From positions 271,501 to 335,500 of the forward strand of contig JAODUP010000160.1 of the NCBI GenBank assembly GCA_025642065.1: a stretch of DNA of 64,000 nucleotides, given 5' to 3'. Position 1 is the stretch's first letter. Each line of letters begins with the position of its first letter. A program made the translations under genes and the position numbers. Origin of the DNA: Paralvinella palmiformis (Eukaryota; Annelida; Polychaeta; Terebellida; Alvinellidae). This document shows, piece by piece, positions 56,445 through 64,000 of the stretch. A model generated the notes under the pieces. It made no database searches, was not told the DNA's origin, and saw only the letters and a list, made by a program, of their open reading frames with translations.

Positions 56445-59400
56445 TCAACACTGTATAACAAGATCCTCATCGTGGTTACAACTGGCTTCAGAGAAGTGAC
56501 GTCCTCTATGTGTACAGTGGCGTACGTCTAACTCGGAACCCTGACATTCTAACTCCGATATCCAAATCGGACCTTCACCAGGTTGTTCCACATCAACAAC
56601 CAACACATCTTCTGTTGTTATACTATATCAACAAGAACAAGAGCAGTTTTATAATATAAACAATGTGGATGAGTCAAGTTGCTCAGAAAGAGAATGGTTT
56701 GGATGGATGAAGTTTTAATGATACAAATTGGGTCATTAAGTATACTGAAATATTTCCAGTTGTTTTGCCTCGGCATTGGTCCAACCTGGCTCATTTGGTC
56801 GAGATGGATCCGTCATAAGAAACAAATCCAACAAACACAGGCATGAGCCAGATTTGAACCCATAACCTTGGAGTTTGCAGTACAGTGATATAACCACTGC
56901 ATCATTGAGGCACCTCCTAGAACATTTCAAGTCATATACCAGATAAAGCAATTAATTTTAGCAAATGATACAGAAAAGTAGAAGGATATAGACATTGTTA
57001 TGGTGCCAAAAAGCATAGACAAAAAAGCATATAAAAATTATTCAATGTATGATCGATTATTGACTTTTTTATGGTACAGCCTCCTCCTCCTCCTCAACCC
57101 TTCTCGCTGTCTGATCCACCAACTTTATTTAAATTTTAACTGACATTGGATATCACGACTATGTACTGGTACTCTTTTTATTATATAATTGAAGTTTTGA
57201 CATTTCTTGATTTTGTAAAATTCAAGGATATTTCCAGGAACTGGAAAATGAATTTTTTGTTTTCCATATGCGTGGGAACCCTATATAGAGTACTAGGTTT
57301 TGTGTCATCTTTTTATTAAAGTTATCCATAGACCGTCTAGTGATCATCATTAATTCAGTGAAGCATATCATATCCTTAATATGGTTCACAGCCAGTAGAG
57401 TCCACTGTTATTATGACTAAAAATAAAACTTGACAATGAAACTTTTGTATGATTAAAAGCATTAGGCCATTGTTTTTTGAATACTTGTTTTACAAACCCA
57501 CCGACCACACCTGAAACCTGTCGCCTGGAAATAATATTGACTTTTATTCTTTTTATTAATATTTTCCCGCTGCTAACCTTGGCTTTTTTTCTTCAATTTG
57601 TTTATTTCGGCATTCAAAATACATCATTTTAATGGAAGCAAACACATACAAAATTTTGAAAGGGAAGATGCTTGAAGCATTGCTTTTTCAATGCATAACA
57701 TTAAAAACATTCATGACAAAATGAAAAATAAAAAAATGTGGAAGTTTAGCACTCAGAGTTTTCCCCCACAGCTACTAACCTAATATATACTCGATTAATT
57801 TAGGGGAGAAGTGGGGGAGGTTGGACCACCTTACATTTTAATGGCTTGATCTTAGTATACGCAATACAGCAATCGACAAGAAATACTTTTCTACCCATCC
57901 CTCAATGTTTAATGTTCCTAATAAGGTACTGATCACGCGATTTGTGACCCAATTCAATGTCGAAAAGGTTATTTATATAAGCAAATTGGTGGGAGTGGAA
58001 GTTCGACAAAATTCAAATTTTGATACGACCACTTTCAGTCACTAATTGTTTTTAGTGGTGTTTTGCTGCAAATTAGTTCAAAATAAACACAAAACAATTA
58101 TTCAGTGATATAATATGTCCAGCTTAAAACTATTAAGTGTAATAAATAACGAATAGGGTTTTAATGTTCTGTTTGATTCTCCCTGCATGGCTGAACTTCC
58201 CCCATTTCTCCTATGTCTTATTGAAAAAATAACAAATTGAAATACTATGAAATACTACCTATAACTAGGTATTAGCACAATGGTTTTGCTTGCAGCATAC
58301 ACGAAAAAAGCTTTCTTTTTGCATGGCGTATGTTTGAAAAGTCGCCTGCAACTCAACTCAACAAGTCGCTCATTTTGTCTTCCTTGACCCGCACACTAAA
58401 CAGCCTGATGGAGTGAAGCATTGTTAAGTGTAAATCCCCCCCCCCGCCTGCAGTATCAATGTGTTTCAGACTCCCCTCTCACTTTGGATACTCAAATTGG
58501 ATGGTTGGGTCGTAAACTTCTGAATTCAACAGTCCGATTCACGCCAATCGCTACATGGAACGATCTGTTTTGTCGCAGATCGCACATGTTGAATCACATT
58601 CTTACATTTAAATGTGTTCCATTTTTGTCGGATTCGCATGACTGATATATGGAATATTGGCTGTAAGCTTATTAAAATATGCGGATCAATTTGTGACAAG
58701 TGCTAGTGTCAACCAATCAATGACCACGTAAGAATCCTTTGGAAAGATGGCGACTCATGCTGGTCCTGACAGTGACATGTCTATTGTTAACTTTTCACTA
58801 ACAACTAACAACAAAAAGAAAATAACAAAGGTCGAAAAAAGAAAAACTATTGGAGAGATTGTCAAATCCTAACTAACGAAGGATGTGTTATACAAAACAT
58901 TGTCAATTTTTTTTTCAGACCAACCCTATGTTTTCAGTGATTCATTGTCCCGGCTGACCGACCCTAATTTTTGGGAGGAAATGTTTTTGGTAAAACAAGC
59001 ATTAAAAAAACAATGGCCTTATGTGTTTTCAATGACCAGTAGTATACAATATCTACCTATATCAATCTCTATATCTATCTCTATATCTATCTATATCAAT
59101 CAATCTATCTATATCAATCTCTATATCTATCTATTTCAATCTCTATATCTATCTATATCAATCAATCTATCTATATCAATCTCTATATCTATCTATTTCA
59201 ATCTATCTATCTATAGCAATCGCTATATCTATATCTATCTATATCAATCAATCTATATCAATCTCTATATCTATCTATTTCAATCTATCTATCTATAGCA
59301 ATCTCTATATCTATATCAATCTATCTATCTATATCAATCTCTATATCTATATCAATCTATCTATCTATATCAATCTCTATATCAATCTATCTATCTATAT

Positions 59401-60690
59401 CAATCTCTATATCTATCTATATCAATCTATCTATCTATAGCAATCTCTATATCAATCTATCTATCTATATGAATGTCTGCCTGCCTGCCTGCCTGCATGC
59501 ATGCCTGCCTGCCTGCCTGCCTGCCTGTCTGTCTGAACACACACACACACACACAATAGAGCTCATATGAACTTACTTTGAATATCCAAGTCCTTTGCAT
59601 AACACTAAAACAGTTTCTTTGGTTGTATCAAAATGGCAAATTGTACCCCATTTTCCACCAATTTCCAACTCAACACGACCTTTATCAGGTACTAATTTAT
59701 CTGATGGAATGAGCCTTAATGGAGTCTGTGGAACTGAGAACATGATAATAGATTTTAGAGCAAAAATCATTGACCATTTGACTAAATTAATCATCAGTAA
59801 ATTAATCATGTTTAGCCAAAAGGACAAAAACATAAAATGTGTTATTAATACAATCATGCAGTTCACAATCGTCACTGTAAAAATTAAAATTAATTTGTTA
59901 ATCTACTCTTAATTACTTTCATATAATCAAGCATGACTATTGTTAATTTCTTAATTTCAAATGAATACATCTGAAGTAATGTTACTTTTTACTTTTATAA
60001 TATCCTTTTTTTTCTTCATCTGTTAGCTAACAGTAATTTTGTAAGTTCACTTCAATCAACAAATCCTTCCTTTTACAAGGTCAAAAACTATAAATGTTAT
60101 TCCATCTTTGACTAGATTTCTATGAAATCATTAAAATAAGATATATAAAACTCTCTTTAAAAAGTCAGTATTACATATGTGATTTAAATTGTTGTAGAGT
60201 AATTATGGTTGATCATAGTAAATATATTAACTACAACAATCACATCAGTGTTCAATTCTTGTACAGAGGGATCTCATGTGACCTTGCTTAAATTCAGATG
60301 ATGCCATTGTATAGTGAAAGTTATAATGATGATGATGATGATAATTCATGTTTTATGGCCACTTTTGTGCACAAGGTAGGCTAAATGGGCCGAGTGACCT
60401 TCAAAGGTAATGAAGCGAAGTCAAAGATGAAACAACCTTCAGATATGCCCACGCTGAGATTCGAACACGGGTGGTAGTGATCTGTGGTCCGACACGCTAC
60501 CGCTAGACCACGGAGGTGCCCCAGTGAACGTTATAGGATAAATTTACAATAATCAAATGTAAGAGGTGGTAGTAGTTACTGTTATAGTCATTGGTCTGAT
60601 AACAAATAATTTCATTCCATAAAAGTTAAACCGAAGATTAGTTATGTTTTAATTTAGTTATTTTTTTAAACATTATCACAACTACAACCT

Positions 60691-60727
<37 letters not shown>

Positions 60728-61394
60728 ATTACTACCTAAAATAAAAGAAAATAGCTCTGTGATACAAAGGTATTACAATATTTAATAACAAAATTACTAA
60801 TTCCAATACTTTTATGGGTGGAATACATTATTTCGTTCAAATTATGGTGTGTGGGTGTGTGTGTGTGTGTGTGTGTGTTAGCAGCCAATATTTCTTGTTT
60901 ATGACTTTTTTATTTATAGAAGGCATAAATGGGTTGGTTTGAATTGAATTGTTTAGCCTCAACACTGGTTACATAGAGGACATATGGCCAAGGTGCTTCT
61001 GACTAGCAAAATAAATCTCACATATACCAGTGTGAGTCATATTATAAAACCAACCACCCGTAGTGATCTAATCACTGTGCCATCTGAATCCTGGTCCAAG
61101 GTACCAAGGTAAGATTACCAATATTACAATCTTACTTTTTTAAACAATAATATGCCCCTCAAATCCATAAAATATAAAAATAGCAATACAGTCTGTGGGA
61201 AAAACACTTATGTCAATAAAGACTAACCTGCATTACAAATAATATAAACATGATCTTCCCATTCATCACAGTCATCATCATCATTGTGAGCACATTCAAA
61301 CAATGACTGTTCATCACCTTTACATGATACTCCTGCCATCAACATTTCATGATTTTTTCCCAAATTCATGTGGTGCAGGACTTGTACATGACCA
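56445..61394 (-). CDS. SRCR-domain protein, 3' part (at least two group-A-like domains)
   Basis: The minus-strand exons in order are 61394-61228, 59733-59577 and 56622-56445. The first is the second half of an SRCR domain (GVSCKGDEQSLFEC, then VYIIC). The second is a first half (PLRLIPSDKLV, GRVELEIGGKWGTIC, VLVLCKGLGYS). The third is its second half (PIWISELECQGSELDVRHC, EDLVIQC). Introns within each domain are phase 2 after the GYS position, and the intron between domains is phase 1, so the domains share one exon plan. Six Cys and a split domain fit group A SRCR. The frame ends at TGA 56447-56445, right after the last Cys, yet a donor (CAAG|GTAAAT) follows at the position where domain 1 splices. 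Such proteins act in extracellular recognition. The 5' exons lie beyond the window, and no TM segment is seen. Confidence 0.8.
56763..56915 (-). repeat. tRNA-derived SINE, family 2 (copy 4) in the SRCR gene
   Basis: The reverse complement gives GGTGCCTCAATGATGCAGTG, a GTTATATC A-box-like stretch, the B-box GGGTTCAAATC and the body to GCCGAGGCAAAAC. It lies in the intron between the SRCR exons at 56445-56622 and 59577-59733. Confidence 0.7.
57000..59040. other. Intron of the SRCR gene, nothing further recognised
   Basis: Mostly unique AT-rich sequence with small open frames on the plus strand (58421-58645, and 58885 onward) that lack domains. A short C-run is near 58436-58445. No exon of the SRCR gene was recognised here. 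Confidence 0.5.
59050..59555. repeat. Complex tetranucleotide satellite: (ATCT/ATCA)n then (TGCC)n then (AC)n
   Basis: About 420 bp of ATCTATCTATATCAATCTCT-type units is followed by a GCCTGCCTGCATGC run at about 59475-59535 and a short (AC)n. It ends about 20 bp from the 5' splice site of the SRCR exon at 59577. The plus-strand ORF through it is an Ile-Ser-Ile-Tyr repeat artefact. Confidence 0.95.
60347..60523 (-). repeat. tRNA-derived SINE, family 1 (copy 4, well preserved)
   Basis: The reverse complement begins GGCACCTCCGTGGTCTAGCG, contains the B-box-like TGTTCGAATCTC, and runs through CTGAAGGTTGTTTCATC and CACTCGGCCCATTTAGCC. It ends GTGGCCATAAAACATG and an (ATC)n tail (ATCATCATCATCATT). 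It is the best copy for a consensus and lies in the SRCR gene intron 59734-61227. Confidence 0.8.
60695..60722. repeat. (TA)n microsatellite in the SRCR gene
   Basis: A short TA array; a (GT)n run follows at about 60850-60878 in the same intron. Confidence 0.85.
60947..61092 (-). repeat. Degraded tRNA-derived SINE, family 2 (copy 5)
   Basis: Plus-strand words GAATTGTTTAGCCTC, CATATGGCCAAGG and ATCTAATCACTGTGCCATC match other copies. The B-box is destroyed. Confidence 0.55.
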
Positions 61395-64000
61395 CTGGAA
61401 TATAGAATGAAAACCAAATAGATCATAAAAACACATGCTGAATATGGTGATCTGTAAGACAAGGAAATGGCACTATGGTCTATTATGCTACAAGAAAATC
61501 TCAAATACATTAATGCTCTTTAAAAAATTACTAATAGTTGGTGTCAGGCCTTGCACGAATGAGTTGCCTGCCAGCATCCAGTACAGTGGCTTATTCTGAT
61601 TTTAACACCATAACCATCTCTAGTCATGTACTTTTTACCCAGTTTGTCATTTTAATTCTGACAGGTCTCCAATACCCATATAAGAAATGAGAAGCTGTTT
61701 TCAGGTATTAATTTATTCCTTGTCGCACACTAGCACCACACCTTTTTTTATCTAAAAATACGTATTTACTCAGCTAGCAATGTTATTAAAGATGTATTAA
61801 AAAGACGTACTCTTGGGACAGATGGGGAAATTCCGCAAACCTATGTGCCTTATACCGCACACATAATAATTGCAATAAACAGTTAAAATAAAAATCACAC
61901 CCTTCCCTTGTTTCCATTTAGTAAACAAGTTATTACCCACACGTTTCCACACATTAACAATGAAATTATGGGTAGGGGAAAAAACCCTACATAGCTCGAA
62001 CTGGCAGCCTCAATTAATCTATGCCACATAGAGACAATAATAGGATTACTTTGACATTAACGGTTGTCTGCACTGTAATATATTCTATTTCATAATCTCT
62101 TTAAAATGACAGTATATGAGCAATTCCCATATAAAATGACCACAGTTCCATTCTATGCCAGCTCACATGACCATATACCTTGGCAGGATAAAATGTCAAG
62201 AGGAAAATAAGTGCCAAGCATCGTAAACCAAGTGTAAAAAGAATTATTTCCTTTCCCTTTTAAAAAAAGCCAATACTGGTAACTTCTAAAATGAATGCTA
62301 CAATATAAAATTATTTAGTAATGGTTGTTACTTTTCTTTGTTTTCTATATATGAACAGGAATACTGTGGATCGAACAGAGTGAAAAGGAATTTTCTCAGG
62401 AATGCTTTTCTATAGTAAATGATGATGATGGTGATTTATGTTTTATGGCCCCTTTTTTGGCCCATGGTAGATTAAATGGGCCCAGGGACCTCCAAAGGCA
62501 ATGAAGCAAAGTCAAAGATGAAACAACCTTCAGATATGCCCACACCGATATTCGACCTCAGGTGGTAGTGATCAGTGGTCCAACATGCTACCAACAAGAC
62601 CAGAGGCGCCCATTCTATAGTAAATGATGATTACCTACACATCTAATATAATGGTTTATGGCTATTGACTTTGAAGTGAACCTAAATACAATTCTACTAA
62701 ACACCAGCTTGATCTATAGATGATCATATACGATGAGCAACTAACTACATAATTGTAGTCTTAACTATCTTCATATTGAACACTTCTTTAATCTGTGTAA
62801 GTGCTCAGATAAAATAGTTTATAGTAATACTCCACTGAATGTAAACTGTGTATCATCTACATTTGTCTACACTAAATAGCTAATGATACTAAAAGGTCTG
62901 ACAGTACTACTTAGAGAGTAATATGGAAGATATGTATTTCAAATTTAAATCTGCAAATCCTATGTTGCAGTCGTCAGCTGTCGAGACTGATCCTAATCCA
63001 AACATTTCCCAGTATTCACACCTAGGCACGTGACAAATAAATCTATAATCTAATAAGTTATTACAAGTTTATACTTATTATGATCCATAATAACACGGGC
63101 TATAAAAATGATTAAAAATCCATCAAATGGTAACAGATAAAAATCTAACAAGTCTTCAGTTCTTGATTACAATGTGAAAATCATAACCTTCTTTGCTTAA
63201 AAACACAATACTCGGGAGTCTTAAATATATTGACTGTATATATGTGATTTAACTCCATGTTTGTGATATTCTCTTTGGTTTATAGTCAAACTATAATTAG
63301 GAAGAAATACTCAACTGTTATTTAGAGAGTACCTAGCTGTATATCAAATCTTGCTTTGTTTTTTTTCTTCCAGTATCATCTCTCACCAACTTATAGACTA
63401 TTTTCTTATAGTGATCAATATATTTATAGAAAGTTATGCATGGCAGTGAAATAAATTATTAAGAACAGGTAAATAGACTGATGAAAATTAACAATTTAGA
63501 CAACTGATAGATTAAGGTTAGGTCTCATGATGGTGTAATAACTGCAGCTGACTATTTGAGATATTAACAAAGGGGTTCTATAAAAAGTTTCAAGTTAGCA
63601 TAGTATAGTGTTTATATTATTAAAGTTACATATTATATGTTTTCAAACTTCTGTTCATTTGAAATTTAGCAATGTCTGGAATGTACCTGATTAAACTAGA
63701 AGTGGAAGTAAATTGCTTCCAAGCAAAAAAGAAAATGCTGTTAATCAATTCGCATAATGTACTTTTAAGCAGACCAGCGGCATATTAATTTAAATAATGA
63801 AAAATAAATGGCAGAATATATTTTGGTTGTCTACTGGTTATGTGAGTAATTAACTTTAGCATTATAATATGATAATTATGTGCACATTCTAACAGAAGTA
63901 CACATTTACTAATTTAGAATTTATAATAAATGGCATGTTCAGTGGAGAATACCTGCCAGTTGCCTGGTTGGACGAAGAATTCCCCCCTACTATAGTGCCA
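61395..64000. other. Presumed 5' intron of the SRCR gene, to the window edge
   Basis: The exon at 61394 begins in phase 2 in mid-domain, so the matching first half-domain must lie further upstream. I searched this stretch by eye on the minus strand for a GTICD/VVCxxLGY-like segment and found none, so it probably lies beyond the window. Contents are AT-rich unique sequence and one SINE at 62416-62611. Confidence 0.5.
62416..62611 (-). repeat. tRNA-derived SINE, family 1 (copy 5)
   Basis: Aligns over its whole length with the 60.35-kb copy: GATGATGATGG-type tail, GTTTTATGGCC, AAATGGGCCCAGGGACC, GATGAAACAACCTTCAG and GTGGTAGTGATCAGTGGTCC (plus-strand order). The tRNA head has a few more changes. 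Confidence 0.75.

Noticed and set aside
56609..56622. Acceptor at ACAACAG|AAGATG for the last SRCR exon
   Set aside because: It leaves the exon out of frame with the phase 2 donor at 59577. The acceptor GATATAG|TATAAC at 56623-56624 restores the frame and matches the exon phase of the first SRCR domain.
58885..59298. 137-codon ORF with Ile-Ser-Tyr repeats
   Set aside because: Most of it is the ATCT/ATCA tetranucleotide array. The non-repetitive start has no acceptor or domain support.
60430..60523. tRNA genes at the heads of the SINE copies (also 3405, 5644, 45946)
   Set aside because: A- and B-box-like motifs are present, but acceptor stems do not pair, anticodon arms are disrupted, and each head continues into a repeated non-tRNA body.

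Overview
The window is nuclear DNA of an invertebrate animal. It is AT-rich, and its genes are split by many GT-AG introns. It carries an innexin gene (a protostome-type gap-junction family), tRNA-derived SINEs, LINE, Tc1 and MITE-like relics, and very many (TA)n, (CA)n and (GA)n microsatellites. A lophotrochozoan, most likely a mollusc, fits best. That placement is inference, because no species-diagnostic locus is present.

Layout. Bases 1-5073 are intergenic, with SINE copies and a decayed ORF. A complete 11-exon SLCO/OATP organic-anion transporter gene lies at 5161-11816 (+); its exons join into 733 codons without a frame break. Bases 11.8-27.0 kb are mostly repeats, with a possible 5' untranslated exon at about 16.2 kb and two weak small coding candidates at 24.4-24.95 kb. 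A complete coding set for a 357-residue protein with six EF-hands lies at 27045-30407 (+). Bases 30.4-37.7 kb hold a MITE-like element, a LINE relic and a 30-bp minisatellite. A two-exon innexin of 398 residues lies at 37803-40178 (+), with a retroelement relic in its intron. From about 42.5 kb on, the recognisable genes are on the minus strand. One encodes a compact 267-residue type I membrane protein, signal peptide - EGF-like - kringle - EGF-like - stalk - TM - short basic tail, built only from symmetric phase 1-1 exons (48128-42571). The other is the 3' part of a gene with at least two group-A-type SRCR domains (61394-56445), whose 5' part lies beyond the window.

The genes do not form one pathway. 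A solute carrier, a Ca2+-binding protein and a gap-junction subunit are followed by two extracellular-domain genes of recognition or adhesion type. The points most worth a second look are the EGF-kringle-EGF membrane protein and an in-frame TGA in the last visible SRCR exon. That TGA sits just before a preserved splice donor in the same phase and position as the donor of the preceding SRCR domain, so it is either a recent nonsense change or a newly fixed C-terminus. All exon joins were made by eye from splice motifs and frame; no transcript or database search was available.
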